From the NCBI RefSeq assembly GCF_002858745.1, contig NZ_PJRO01000001.1, forward strand, positions 372,001-436,000: 64,000 nt of DNA. The letters run 5' to 3'. The position numbers and the translations under genes were made by a program. The DNA is from Mesorhizobium loti (lineage in GTDB: Bacteria; Pseudomonadota; Alphaproteobacteria; Rhizobiales; Rhizobiaceae). Positions 8,403-17,255 of the stretch are shown here, piece by piece. Position 1 is the first letter of the stretch. Each line of letters begins with the position of its first letter. The notes beneath the pieces were generated by a model. The model did no database searches. It saw only the letters and a list, made by a program, of their open reading frames with translations, and was not told the origin of the DNA.

Positions 8403-9044
8403 ATGAACCTGAACGGATCGATCGCACTGTTCCAATATTGGAACCGGCTGCGCCGCGGCCGCCCGGCACCCCGGCGGACTGAGGTAGAGCCCGCCGATAT
8501 CAAGACGCTGCTGGCCGACACCTTCATTCTGGAGAAGGATACGCGCGGCGAGGCTGTCTTCCGGCTTGCCGGCACGCGGCTGTGTGCCACCTATGGCCGC
8601 GAGTTGAAGGGTTTCTCTTTCCCTTCGCTCTGGCCGGAAAAGGACCAGAGACTGGTGTCGCGCCTGATGCAGGGTGTCTTCGACCAGCATTCAGCTGTTC
8701 TGGTCAGCCACCAGGGCATTAGCCGCGACGGCCATTCCTGCAGGTTCGAACTCCTTGCATTACCGCTTAACGGCGGTGCGGAGCACCCGCGCTGTCTGGG
8801 CGTGGTCAGTGCCGCCGAAAAGCCGTTCTGGCTAGGTGCCGATCCGATCACCGACACGATTATCGAATCGATCCGCGTCATCGATCCGGACAAGGAAGTG
8901 GCTGCATTGAACAACAGAACAGCCATTATCGCTCCGTCACTTGCGCCAACAGAACTTGAACACACCAGCTCGAACCGCGCGTTCTGCAGCGCCAGGCGCG
9001 TGCGCCATCTGGTCGTGCTCGAAGGTGGCCGGGAAGACGGGTAA
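8403..9044 (+). CDS. PAS_5 domain protein
   Basis: A 213-residue protein of the PAS_5 type (PF07310) widespread in Hyphomicrobiales. Diagnostic parts are FQYWNRLRRGRPAPRRTEVEP, shown by its core YWNRLRRGRPAP, then DIKTLLADTFILE and FRLAGTRLCATYGRELKG. The start at 8403 is chosen because the family begins a few residues before YWN; in-frame upstream codons lack similarity. PAS_5 genes are commonly next to PilZ genes, as here, suggesting a shared signalling role, which is inference. Confidence 0.85.
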   Translation: MNLNGSIALFQYWNRLRRGRPAPRRTEVEPADIKTLLADTFILEKDTRGEAVFRLAGTRLCATYGRELKGFSFPSLWPEKDQRLVSRLMQGVFDQHSAVLVSHQGISRDGHSCRFELLALPLNGGAEHPRCLGVVSAAEKPFWLGADPITDTIIESIRVIDPDKEVAALNNRTAIIAPSLAPTELEHTSSNRAFCSARRVRHLVVLEGGREDG

Positions 9045-9151
9045 ATGCTCTAAGCTGACGTTAACATTTTCAGCTTTTTTAACTTCTCATCGTGTAGCGT
9101 TCCGCTGAAATTCCTCGCAACGGCGCAGGAATGCCAACGAGGTATTAAGCG

Positions 9152-9772
9152 GTGATGAGGTCAACGGCGATCGAACAAGCGCCGGCGGCAGCTGAAAGGC
9201 GCAACTTTCAGCGTGTCCGCGTGAAGATCTATGGCCGTTTTATGCTTGAGGACCGCACCGAGCATCCGTGCCAAGTCATCGACATGTCGCCTGGAAACGT
9301 GGCACTTCGCGCTGACCGCGTCGGCGATCCCGGTGAGAAGGTCATTGCGTATCTCGATCATATCGGCCGCATCGAAGGCGTGGTGACGCGACGCCTGCAG
9401 GACGGCTTCGCCATGACAGTGGTGGCCTCGGACCGTAAACGCGACAAGCTCGCCGCGCAGTTGACCTGGCTCGCCAATAAACATGAACTCGATCTGCCTG
9501 AGGACCGCCGTCACGAACGCGTCGCACCGCGCAACCCGATGAGCGTGCTGCAGCTTTCGGACGGGCGCCAATACCAGTGCCGCATCATCGATCTGTCGCT
9601 GTCGGGCGCGGCCATTGAGATCGACGTCAAACCGGCAAAGGGTGTTCAGGTCGTGCTGGGCACCATGCGAGGCCAGGTTGTGCGCCATTTCGAAGAAGGA
9701 ATCGCCATCGAGTTCGCGGTCGTACAGCGTCCTGAAACACTCGATTCCGAATTCAACCGGGCGCGAACGTAA
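9152..9772 (+). CDS. Tandem PilZ domain protein
   Basis: A 206-residue protein with two PilZ-like halves. The second has an intact c-di-GMP motif set: RRHERV at 119-124 and DLSLSG at 147-152. The first has RRNFQR at 16-21 but a changed second motif (DMSPGN, 44-49), so it may not bind c-di-GMP. The start is GTG 9152 or ATG 9155. It follows the PAS_5 gene by 107 bp. A role in c-di-GMP-controlled motility or polysaccharide output is likely from the family, but the target is unknown. Confidence 0.9.
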   Translation: MMRSTAIEQAPAAAERRNFQRVRVKIYGRFMLEDRTEHPCQVIDMSPGNVALRADRVGDPGEKVIAYLDHIGRIEGVVTRRLQDGFAMTVVASDRKRDKLAAQLTWLANKHELDLPEDRRHERVAPRNPMSVLQLSDGRQYQCRIIDLSLSGAAIEIDVKPAKGVQVVLGTMRGQVVRHFEEGIAIEFAVVQRPETLDSEFNRART

Positions 9773-9851
9773 AGCCCCCTGACCGACGTCGATCCGCGCC
9801 GGGCGCGCATCGCGGACACCATTCGCTTGGGCAGAAGATCGTTTCCAGCGG

Positions 9852-10135
9852 CTACGGCATGGCGACGGCACCCCCTTGCGCCTTGTCGATACCCATGACC
9901 TTCACCAGTTCGGGCGCCTTCTTATCCTCGACCTGTTCGGCAACCGTAACACAGCACCAATGACTTCGCCCGATGCCGTGCGCACCAGACCCTTCCTCAT
10001 GGTCACGCAGCGGGCTTTCCAGCACTTTTCGATGCCGGCGCTACCGAAACCGAGAGTAGGAACGCGCCAAATCAGCTCATCGGCGGCTTGGCCGACTAGG
10101 CTCGCCAGCGGCACACCCAAAACCATGGTTAACAA
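9852..10135 (-). pseudogene. Small secreted protein gene with apparent frameshift
   Basis: Read from ATG 10135 the protein starts with a hydrophobic segment (MLTMVLGVPLASLVGQAADE) and continues through FGSAGIEKCWKARCVTMRKG to SGEVIGAVL. It then turns into arginine-rich nonsense ending at 9902. Shifting frame near 9955-9960 gives a natural acidic tail, VTVAEQVEDKKAPELVKVMG, ending at TAG 9852-9854. One missing base explains this. It could be a decayed gene or a sequencing error. I do not recognise the family. Confidence 0.45.
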
Positions 10136-10282
10136 ATCATGACAAAAATCGTAACTATTTTATACTTACTGTATTTGAAATAGTTTTCAAATCGTTCTTC
10201 CTTTTATTCAATATCTACTTCGCTGCTTTGCGTCAAATAAATCCGACCATGGCATTGTCACCTCAAACGGGGAGACGACAGT

Positions 10283-10885
10283 ATGGACGGATTTGGACGC
10301 AAGCTGCTGGTTGCAGTAGCTGTGCTGGTCGGCGCGGTGGGGACCGCAAAGGCAGGCGGCGACTATATGCCGACCGGCGCTCGCACGACGCAGCCTGTCG
10401 GTCACTATGAACTCTGCCAGCAGATGCCGGAAGAGTGCAATCAGCGCACTGCGAAGGGCACACCGATCGAGCTTTCCCGCAAGCTGTGGGCGACAATGAT
10501 TTCGGTCAACAACGACGTGAACACCAAGGTGAAGCCAGTCACCGATCTCGAAGCCTATGGCGTCGAGGAATACTGGGCCTACCCGGACAAGGGGTATGGC
10601 GACTGCGAGGATTATGCGTTGGAAAAGCGCCGCCAGTTGATGAGAGCCGGTGTCCCTGCGGGAGATCTGCTGATCACCGTGGCTCGCCAGCCGAATGGTG
10701 ACGGCCACGCGGTTCTCACCGTACGCACCTCGATGGGCGACTTCGTGCTCGACAATCTGCAGCCGAAGGTCCTGCTGTGGAGCCAGACCCCCTACACCTA
10801 TCTCAAGCGCCAGTCCGAGACGAACTCCGGCGTCTGGGTAACGATCACCGATGGCCGCGCCGACGCGGTCGCCAGCGTCCGCTGA
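10283..10885 (+). CDS. Bacterial transglutaminase-like cysteine proteinase (BTLCP)
   Basis: A 200-residue secreted protein of the PF06035 family. A signal peptide runs to about TAKAGG (residue 25). The papain/transglutaminase triad is visible: Cys108 in GYGDCEDYALEKR, His142 in GDGHAVLTV and Asp157 in VLDNLQP. Relatives (LapG) clip adhesins in Pseudomonas under c-di-GMP control, but stand-alone rhizobial members are uncharacterised and no LapD partner lies here. The 150-bp upstream region is AT-rich, unlike its surroundings, and probably holds divergent promoters. Confidence 0.9.
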   Translation: MDGFGRKLLVAVAVLVGAVGTAKAGGDYMPTGARTTQPVGHYELCQQMPEECNQRTAKGTPIELSRKLWATMISVNNDVNTKVKPVTDLEAYGVEEYWAYPDKGYGDCEDYALEKRRQLMRAGVPAGDLLITVARQPNGDGHAVLTVRTSMGDFVLDNLQPKVLLWSQTPYTYLKRQSETNSGVWVTITDGRADAVASVR

Positions 10886-10983
10886 TACCAATCCAGGGCT
10901 GGATAGCCAGCCTCACGCGTCAAGGACATCGCGGAAAACCCGGTCGAGTCCCCACCCTCCCCGTCCCCGACGACCGGGTCAAG

Positions 10984-11030
10984 GAGCCGGCCCAGTCCCC
11001 GGGCCGGCTCCACCTTTTTCCAAAAGGTGG
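10984..11030. terminator. Two adjoining perfect hairpins between converging genes
   Basis: GAGCCGGCCC (10984-10993) pairs with GGGCCGGCTC (11001-11010) around 7 nt. Immediately after, CCACCTTTT (11010-11018) pairs with AAAAGGTGG (11022-11030). The second stem supplies T and A tracts on both strands, so it can end the BTLCP gene and the gamma-carbonic-anhydrase-like gene. The first may add a pause or be a repeat element. Confidence 0.7.
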
Positions 11031-11064
11031 CGGCTCGACCGGCTTTGCCCTGGCACTTTCAGGA

Positions 11065-11592
11065 TCATACAGTCGTCAATCCAGCCTTGAAGCGCTTGCC
11101 GTTGGCTACATAGTGCGCGGCCGAAACACGCAACCCGGCAACCGCGTTTTCATCGAGACTACGGATCACACGCGCCGGCGACCCGACGATCAGCGAATTG
11201 TCCGGAAACACCTTGCCCTCAGTAACCAGCGCGCCTGCGCCAACCAGGCAATTGTTGCCGATCTTCGCGCCATTCAGCACGATGGCGCCCATGCCGATAA
11301 GACTGTTGTCGCCAATGGTACATCCATGCAGCATGGCGCGGTGGCCAACGGTGCAGCCGGCGCCAATGGTCAGCGGGAAGCCTATGTCGGTGTGCATGAC
11401 GGTGTGTTCCTGCACATTTGTATCGTTGCCGATGAGGATCGGCTCGTTGTCGCCCCGGATGACCACGCCGAACCAGATGCCTGTATTGCGGCCAAGCGTG
11501 ATATCACCAATCAGCGTTGCGTCAGGTGCGATCCAGTTGCTGTCGGCATCGATGAGGCGCGGCGCCTTTCCATCCAGTGCATAAAGCGGCAT
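11065..11592 (-). CDS. Gamma-carbonic anhydrase family protein
   Basis: A 175-residue left-handed beta-helix protein made of hexapeptide repeats. The zinc-ligand histidines of the family are present in [10 protein letters not shown] and VGHRAMLHG. Relatives (YrdA, PaaY, CaiE) are trimeric cytoplasmic proteins, some with carbonic anhydrase or thioesterase activity. The start at 11592 (MPLYALDG) fits the family; an upstream extension is open but unlikely. Substrate unknown. Confidence 0.9.
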   Translation of the reverse strand: MPLYALDGKAPRLIDADSNWIAPDATLIGDITLGRNTGIWFGVVIRGDNEPILIGNDTNVQEHTVMHTDIGFPLTIGAGCTVGHRAMLHGCTIGDNSLIGMGAIVLNGAKIGNNCLVGAGALVTEGKVFPDNSLIVGSPARVIRSLDENAVAGLRVSAAHYVANGKRFKAGLTTV

Positions 11593-11776
11593 TTTTCTCT
11601 CAAAGCCTCGAAAATTCGGGTCGCGGGGACAGTAGAGGAGGGCCTGCCGGCGTGACAAGCGCGGCCAGGCCTTTACCGTCCGTTTACCATAAATCCGCAC
11701 AGTCGCGCCTGATCGTCAGCCTGCCGGAATCGCGCATGTTCGATGCGGGGAGCAGGCCGCAACTTTCGGGATACAG

Positions 11777-12532
11777 ATGAGCAAACCCACAACCGAAACG
11801 CCCGAATTCACGGTTGCCGATTCGGGCTTGATGGTGAAGGTGTTTTACGCTTTCGCCATCGTGGTGGTGTTGTCGGTGGCCATCAGCGCTGCCGGCAAGT
11901 GGCTGGGCCACTCGATCGCCATGGGCGGCTATTCCGACGACACAAAGGTGCGCGAGGTCATCATCGGTAACAATGTGCTGGCCATGCCAGCCAACTTCAT
12001 CCGTTTCGAAAAGGCGCGGCGCAATGGCGACGCCGACCGGCTCGACGTTTATCTGCGCTATCCCAAGATGGACGGCTACTCCGCCGCGGCGCGAGACGAT
12101 TTCAACAATGCGCGCGGCAAGCGCACCGTTCTGTTCCTGACCTTCGAGGAACAGGCGATGTCACGCGACATGAGCGGCCGTTACGCGCCGATCTATTCAT
12201 CGCTGATCATGCAGCCCGGCATGCCGGGCCCAGCCGACACCACGATTTACGGCTTCACTGAAAAGTCCGGTTATCTCAACGAGACATTGGTCGTGGCCGA
12301 GCGTCCAGGACAGGAACCGTTCGTGGCACGCTGCCTCGCCGGACCGAGCGCGGAACAGTCGCTGGCGCCCTGCGAGCGCGATGTGCTCGTCGGCGACAGG
12401 CTGAGCCTCACTTATCGGTTTCCGAAAGAATTCCTGGCCGATTGGCCGGCACTGGACGCAGCGGTCCTGGCCTTTGCAGCGCGCACACTGAAGACAGGTG
12501 CAGCGCTGAAGAAGCGACAAGCGCCGCAATAG
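11777..12532 (+). CDS. Conserved membrane-anchored protein of unknown function
   Basis: A 251-residue protein with one strong membrane helix near the N-terminus (about residues 20-42, KVFYAFAIVVVLSVAISAAG), so most of it should lie in the periplasm. The soluble part shows alternating beta-like strands (VLAMPANFIRFE, DRLDVYLRYPKMDGY, RTVLFLTFEE) and two cysteines near the end (RCLAGPS, APCERD). It resembles uncharacterised proteins of rhizobia. The spacing from its neighbours gives no operon partner. Confidence 0.75.
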   Translation: MSKPTTETPEFTVADSGLMVKVFYAFAIVVVLSVAISAAGKWLGHSIAMGGYSDDTKVREVIIGNNVLAMPANFIRFEKARRNGDADRLDVYLRYPKMDGYSAAARDDFNNARGKRTVLFLTFEEQAMSRDMSGRYAPIYSSLIMQPGMPGPADTTIYGFTEKSGYLNETLVVAERPGQEPFVARCLAGPSAEQSLAPCERDVLVGDRLSLTYRFPKEFLADWPALDAAVLAFAARTLKTGAALKKRQAPQ

Positions 12533-12549
12533 ACGGCGCCTGCGTGAGA

Positions 12550-12753
12550 TCAGCCGAGGTCGATGTCGAGGATCGCCATCGAGAAATTGTAGTCACCCTC
12601 TTCCTCATCCTTGTAGACGAGACCGAGGAATTCGTCGCCGATGTAGAGCTCGGCCGAATCTTCCTTGCGCGGGCGCGCTTTCACTTCGAGATTCGGGTTC
12701 TGGAAGACGCGCTTGAAATAGGCGTCCAACTTTCTGATTTCGTCGGGTTTCAA
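12550..12753 (-). CDS. DUF3126 family protein
   Basis: A 67-residue acidic cytoplasmic protein: MKPDEIRKLDAYFKRVF, then FQNPNLEVKARPRKEDSAE and YIGDEFLGLVYKDEEEG. This matches the short alphaproteobacterial DUF3126 family, whose role is unknown. It lies downstream of cysE on the same strand, 178 bp away with a hairpin between them. Confidence 0.88.
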   Translation of the reverse strand: MKPDEIRKLDAYFKRVFQNPNLEVKARPRKEDSAELYIGDEFLGLVYKDEEEGDYNFSMAILDIDLG

Positions 12754-12843
12754 CGGCTTTCTCCGCTAGGAAATGGCTGCCCGGCACCGTCCGGCGCTCA
12801 CGGCGTTCCGCGCTTCTGACACAGCAAGGATGGCGATGTAAAG

Positions 12844-12879
12844 GCGGGCGGGCCTGTGGCAACAGGCTCTGCCGCCCGC
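12844..12879 (-). terminator. Nested hairpin downstream of cysE
   Basis: GCGGGCGG (12844-12851) pairs with CCGCCCGC (12872-12879), and inside it GCCTGT (12852-12857) pairs with ACAGGC (12862-12867). It is placed to end the cysE transcript before DUF3126. On the minus strand it is followed by CTTTACAT, a poor U-tract. Confidence 0.5.
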
Positions 12880-12931
12880 GGGGTTGCTCCGGCACCGATG
12901 TACCAAGGCTTCAATGGAACGGTGAGTTGAT

Positions 12932-13780
12932 TCAGATGTCGAAGGAAACGACATGCTCCATCGACTGCGACGGCAGCAACTGGTCCATCTGGCGCGAAGG
13001 CTGGTCGCAGCCGGTCTCGCCCACGACACGCGCGGGCACGCCGGCAACCGTCTTGTTGTGCGGCACCGCCGAGAGCACGACGGAACCCGCCGCCACCTTG
13101 GAGCAATGACCGATCTCGATGTTGCCGAGGATCTTGGCACCGGCGCCGATCAGCACGCCGTGGCGGATCTTGGGATGACGGTCGCCGCCGGACTTGCCGG
13201 TGCCGCCAAGCGTGACACCGTGCAGGATCGAGACGTCGTCCTCGATGACTGCCGTCTCGCCGACGACGAAGCCGGTGGCATGATCGAGGAAGATGCCCTT
13301 GCCAATGCGAGCGGCCGGATTGATGTCGGTCTGGAACACGGAAGACGACCGGCTCTGGAGGTAGAGAGCGAAATCCCGGCGGCCATGGTTCCACAGCCAG
13401 TGCGCCAGGCGGTGCGTCTGGATCGCATGGAAGCCCTTGAAGTAGAGAACGGGCATCAGATAGCGGTCGCAGGCCGGATCGCGGTCGAAATAGGCCTGGA
13501 TATCGGTGCGCACCACATCGGACCAGTCGGACTGGTCGTCCAGCATGGCCTTGAAGGTTTGGCGGATCAGATCGGCACCAACATCCTGATGGGCGAGCCG
13601 TTCGGCGAGACGATGGATCACCGCCTCTTCCAGCGTCTCCTGGTTCAGGATGGTGGCATAGAGGAACGCGGCCAGCAGCGGATCGCGATTGACCGCTTCG
13701 GTCGCCTCGTCGCGAATGGACCGCCAGATCGGGTCTACCGGCTGCAAGAGGCTGGAGCGGGCGATGCTGATGCTGTTCAT
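12932..13780 (-). CDS. cysE: Serine O-acetyltransferase CysE
   Basis: A 282-residue cytoplasmic enzyme that acetylates L-serine with acetyl-CoA, the first step of cysteine synthesis. The N-terminal helical domain (DPIWRSIRDEA) and the C-terminal hexapeptide helix are both present. Active-site parts are visible: FLDHATGFVVGETA, HGVTLGGTGK and GGDRHPKI. The C-terminal tail, ending in VSFDI, is where CysK docks in other bacteria; the terminal isoleucine is the residue that inserts into the CysK active site. Confidence 0.95.
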   Translation of the reverse strand: MNSISIARSSLLQPVDPIWRSIRDEATEAVNRDPLLAAFLYATILNQETLEEAVIHRLAERLAHQDVGADLIRQTFKAMLDDQSDWSDVVRTDIQAYFDRDPACDRYLMPVLYFKGFHAIQTHRLAHWLWNHGRRDFALYLQSRSSSVFQTDINPAARIGKGIFLDHATGFVVGETAVIEDDVSILHGVTLGGTGKSGGDRHPKIRHGVLIGAGAKILGNIEIGHCSKVAAGSVVLSAVPHNKTVAGVPARVVGETGCDQPSRQMDQLLPSQSMEHVVSFDI

Positions 13781-13904
13781 GGACAGTCTCCGCTGGCGGC
13801 TTGTCTTATCCGGCCGGTCCTATAAGCCATATCATAGCACGGGTGAACTCAATTTTCCTTATCGCTCGTTCAAATGGTTTTGGCTGGCTGGAATTCAACC
13901 TGGC

Positions 13905-14684
13905 ATGGAAAACGAACCCTTGATCGTGAAGGTCACCGATAATGTGGCCTCGATCCTCATCAACCGGCCGCAGAAGAAGAACGCCATAACCTTCGCCATG
14001 TGGCAGACACTTGCCGAGACATTCGAGGCCCTGTCGGCCGACCAGTCTGTGCGAGCCATCACATTAGGCGGCGAAGGAGCCGACTTTTCCGCCGGCGCCG
14101 ACATCGCCGAATTCGACACACTGCGCAGCGGCGAAAGCGCGCGCGGCTACGAGGCTGCCAATTCCGCGGCCTTCGCATCCATTCGCAACGCTCGGGTACC
14201 GGTAGTCGCAGCGCTGCACGGCATATGCTTTGGCGGCGGCTTCGGTCTTGCCGCTGCCGCGGACCTGAGGCTTGCAACACCCGACGCGCTGTTTGCTGTG
14301 CCAGCCGCCAAGCTCGGCCTTGCCTACCCTCAGGACGCCATGCGCGATGTCGTCGGCGCGGCGGGACCGCAAATGGCACGCTATCTCACCTTCACCGGCA
14401 ATCGCATCGATGCCGAGACCGCATACAAGGCTGGTTTCCTGCTCGAAATCGCTGCCCCTGACGAACTTGAGCAACGCGTTGCCGAGCTTGCAGCAATCAT
14501 AGCCACCAATGCTCCGCTTTCGGTGCGCGCCTCTAAACTGGCTATCCATGCAGAGTTGAGCGGCGATGCGATCGATGTAGAGTTCGCTCGTACCGCGGGC
14601 GATAAAACCTTCACCAGCGCCGACTATGCAGAGGGTCTTGCCGCCTTCCAGGCTCGCCGCAAACCAGAGTTTATCGGTCGATGA
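13905..14684 (+). CDS. Enoyl-CoA hydratase/isomerase family protein
   Basis: A 259-residue crotonase-fold enzyme. INRPQKKNAIT opens the fold, DFSAGADIAEF forms the first oxyanion-hole strand and HGICFGGGFGLAAAADLRLAT the second. The position of the first catalytic glutamate in classical hydratases falls near AKLGLAYP, where none is obvious, so the exact reaction is unclear. ATG 13905 begins MENEPLIVKV; longer in-frame starts lack similarity. It overlaps the HD-domain gene by 4 bp. Confidence 0.87.
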   Translation: MENEPLIVKVTDNVASILINRPQKKNAITFAMWQTLAETFEALSADQSVRAITLGGEGADFSAGADIAEFDTLRSGESARGYEAANSAAFASIRNARVPVVAALHGICFGGGFGLAAAADLRLATPDALFAVPAAKLGLAYPQDAMRDVVGAAGPQMARYLTFTGNRIDAETAYKAGFLLEIAAPDELEQRVAELAAIIATNAPLSVRASKLAIHAELSGDAIDVEFARTAGDKTFTSADYAEGLAAFQARRKPEFIGR

Positions 14685-15289
14685 ATGCCTCCCTGATCTC
14701 GCCAGCATTGAGGACAGAGCTGTCGGAGCTCTATCGTGCTGAAGACCGCCACTATCACGGCATCACCCATATCGTGGCACTGCTCAGCCTTTTCGACGAA
14801 TACCGGTCTGCCTTCTCGGACCCCGAGGCAGTCGAGGCGGCGATCTGGTTCCATGATGCGATTTATGACAGCCGCGCCAAGGACAATGAGACGCGCAGCG
14901 CTGACCTCGCGCGCGAAAGACTGGCTGGAACCGTCAGTGCAGAGCGGCTCAGCCGCATCGCCCGAATGATCGAGGCGACGGCTACGCATACGATCCCCGA
15001 GATCGAACCGGAGGCGGCAAGGCGCGACGCAGCCCTTCTGCTCGATATGGATCTCTCGATCCTCGGTACAGCACCTGAAACGTTCGATGCCTACGAGGCG
15101 GCGGTGCGCCGCGAATATGCCTGGGTAGAGGAACCACTTTGGATTGCCGGACGCGGAGCCGTGTTGAAAACCTTCCTCGAGCGCGAGCACATCTTCCACA
15201 CCGACATCTTTCGCGACCGCCTCGAAAGGCAGGCGCGAGAGAACCTCAGGCGTTCCATCGACGCCCTCAAGGCCCGTTCCGCTCGCTAG
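14681..15289 (+). CDS. HD-domain phosphohydrolase-like protein
   Basis: A 202-residue protein of the predicted metal-dependent phosphohydrolase type. The ligands are visible: HYHGITHI near residue 25-30, WFHDAIYD at about 56-62 (the HD pair), THTIPEIE at about 101 and LDMDLSILG at about 125. ATGA overlap with the enoyl-CoA hydratase gene indicates coupling. Its stop overlaps that of the converging GNAT gene. The substrate is unknown. Confidence 0.85.
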   Translation: MNASLISPALRTELSELYRAEDRHYHGITHIVALLSLFDEYRSAFSDPEAVEAAIWFHDAIYDSRAKDNETRSADLARERLAGTVSAERLSRIARMIEATATHTIPEIEPEAARRDAALLLDMDLSILGTAPETFDAYEAAVRREYAWVEEPLWIAGRGAVLKTFLEREHIFHTDIFRDRLERQARENLRRSIDALKARSAR

Positions 15290-15786
15290 TCCGGAAAACG
15301 CTCCATCCGCCGTTCGCGAATGGCAAAACCGGCGCGCAGATAGACGGACAGCGCCTTCGGGTGATCGTTGGTATCGGTATGCAACCACACGCGCTGCGGC
15401 TCCTGCAACCAGATTGCGCGCAACGAGCTATCCAGCAGGTAAGGTCCCAATCCCCTGCCCTGAAAAGCTGCCGCCAAGCCGAAGTGGGCCAATTCGACGA
15501 CCGGCTCGCCGACACTGTTGAATTCACAGAAGCCCGCGGCGACACCATCGACCCGCAATACATTCAGCCATGTGGATGGGCTGGCCAGCAGGATCGCTAG
15601 CTGCTCCGCCGGCATGCGCAGCCGCTGATCCCAGTCCAGCGAGGCACCGACCGCGCGATAAAGGTCCAGGTAATCGGCAGGCGAAAGGCTTTCGCGCCCC
15701 AGGCGAACCGACCTGTCCGGACTGTTCAATGCCATCCCTGACGGCGATGCGGTCATATCCAGATAGGTAACGAGAAGCTCGACCAT
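15286..15786 (-). CDS. GNAT family N-acetyltransferase
   Basis: A 166-residue acetyltransferase. The acetyl-CoA-binding segment reads LAAAFQGRGLGPYLLDSSL, the R/Q-x-x-G-x-G/A motif of GNATs, and VYLRAGFAIRERRME is the usual last helix and strand. ATG 15786 is used; the open frame upstream overlaps the hydrolase gene and has no similarity. It is 7 bp downstream of the alpha/beta hydrolase on the same strand, so they are probably cotranscribed. Confidence 0.87.
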   Translation of the reverse strand: MVELLVTYLDMTASPSGMALNSPDRSVRLGRESLSPADYLDLYRAVGASLDWDQRLRMPAEQLAILLASPSTWLNVLRVDGVAAGFCEFNSVGEPVVELAHFGLAAAFQGRGLGPYLLDSSLRAIWLQEPQRVWLHTDTNDHPKALSVYLRAGFAIRERRMERFPD

Positions 15787-15793
15787 TGAGAAT

Positions 15794-16561
15794 TCAGAGC
15801 GGGTGTTGAGCGTAGAACTCCAGAACCCGCTTCTTGAAGGTGCGGTCACCCACCGACAGCATGTGATCGCGTCCTTCGATATGGAATGCGACGGCATTGG
15901 GCATCAACGCTGCCAGATCGTCGGCTGACCCGGCAATGTCATCGGTCGTGCCCACCGCCACCAGCGTTGGTTGCGCAATGCGCGAAACCTCGTCTTCGGA
16001 AAGCAGTTCACGCGAGGTGACGATGCAGGCGGCAAGCGCCTGGCGGTCGCTTCTGGTCTGGTCGGCAAAGCTGCGGAACATCTTGCCGCGATTGTGTGTG
16101 ATGGTCGAGGCATCCGGCGCCATCAGCGCCTCGGCGATCGGGTCCCAGTCGCCAACGCCGTCGACCATGCCGATGCCCAGTCCGCCCAGCACCAGCGTGG
16201 CAACCTTGTCCGGGTTGGAAAGCGCCAGGAAGGCCGAGACGCGCGCGCCCATGGAATAGCCCATCACGTGAGCCTGCTCGATACCGAGATGGTCGAGCAG
16301 TGCCGCCGCGTCCGACGCCATCTTCTGCGGCGTGTAATCAGCACCCTCATAACTTTTCGTCGATGCACCATGGCCACGATGATCAAAGGCGACGGCACGG
16401 TAGCCGGCATCATTCAGGGTCTTGAACCAGCCGGGCGAAACCCAGTTAACATAGTGGCTGGAAGCAAAGCCGTGGATCATCAGCACCGGATCGCCGCTGC
16501 CCGTCGCAGGCTGGCGATCAAGAAAAGCAAGATCAAAACCGTCATGGCTGAAAAACTGCAT
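15794..16561 (-). CDS. Alpha/beta hydrolase
   Basis: A 255-residue cytoplasmic hydrolase with HGFASS oxyanion region, FDHRGHGAS, nucleophile elbow GYSMGAR (Ser about 101), a late acid (TTDDIAG) and His in GRDHMLSVG. The layout resembles esterases of the 3-oxoadipate enol-lactonase type, but the substrate is not determined. It lies between the DUF192 gene (15 bp) and the GNAT gene (7 bp) in the same direction, making a likely three-gene operon. Confidence 0.88.
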   Translation of the reverse strand: MQFFSHDGFDLAFLDRQPATGSGDPVLMIHGFASSHYVNWVSPGWFKTLNDAGYRAVAFDHRGHGASTKSYEGADYTPQKMASDAAALLDHLGIEQAHVMGYSMGARVSAFLALSNPDKVATLVLGGLGIGMVDGVGDWDPIAEALMAPDASTITHNRGKMFRSFADQTRSDRQALAACIVTSRELLSEDEVSRIAQPTLVAVGTTDDIAGSADDLAALMPNAVAFHIEGRDHMLSVGDRTFKKRVLEFYAQHPL

Positions 16562-16576
16562 TGCGAGAGAGTACCT

Positions 16577-17086
16577 TCAGTTGACGCCAGAGACAGCGTT
16601 GACGGCCGGGTGCTTGACCAGATCGCCTTCCTTGATGTTTTCGCGCGCGGCAGTGCCGGCTTTCAGCTCCAGCACGAAACGCACCGGTTCATTGGGCGCT
16701 ATGACGGCTTCGGACTGCGGCTCCCCCTCCCGGATCGCCTTGATACGACCGTCCTGCCCGATGAAAAGCAGATCGAGCGGCATCGGCGTGTTCTTCATCC
16801 AGAAACCGACACCTTCCGTCTCGGGAAACACAAAAAGCATGCCGCGGTCGTCCGGCATGGTCTGGCGGAACATCAGCCCCGCCTCGCGCTCGGCGTCGTC
16901 GTCGGCAATCTCGATCTGGAAAGGACGGCCGCCCTTGGTGGTAACCGCCACCAACGGCGCCGGGTCGACAGGCAACATCATCGCCTGGCCATCAGCCGCA
17001 ATCGTTGGACTGGTGGCAAGCGAAGCAGCGACCACGACAGCCAGAGCCAGAAAACGCAACGTCCGCGTCATCGAAAATCGGACCAT
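16577..17086 (-). CDS. DUF192 family secreted protein
   Basis: A 169-residue protein with a signal peptide (about residues 1-35, ending near TIAADG) followed by a DUF192 domain: EREAGLMFRQTMPDDRGMLF and FWMKNTPMPLDLLFI are diagnostic. Start 17086 has AAGGGA about 8 nt upstream; ATG 17071 is an alternative. The fold is known but no activity is established for bacterial members. Confidence 0.88.
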   Translation of the reverse strand: MVRFSMTRTLRFLALAVVVAASLATSPTIAADGQAMMLPVDPAPLVAVTTKGGRPFQIEIADDDAEREAGLMFRQTMPDDRGMLFVFPETEGVGFWMKNTPMPLDLLFIGQDGRIKAIREGEPQSEAVIAPNEPVRFVLELKAGTAARENIKEGDLVKHPAVNAVSGVN

Positions 17087-17255
17087 CTCAAATCCCTTCA
17101 ACCATCGTCCACGGCTGCACCCTAGACGGCCCGCGAACCGGCGCAAGCACCAGCTCCGGGTGTATTGTCAAAACAGGTGAACGGAAGCGACAAAATCAGC
17201 GACGCATGCGAACGGCGATATCAGTCCATCAGCTTTACAAAACGCGCGCGAACCC

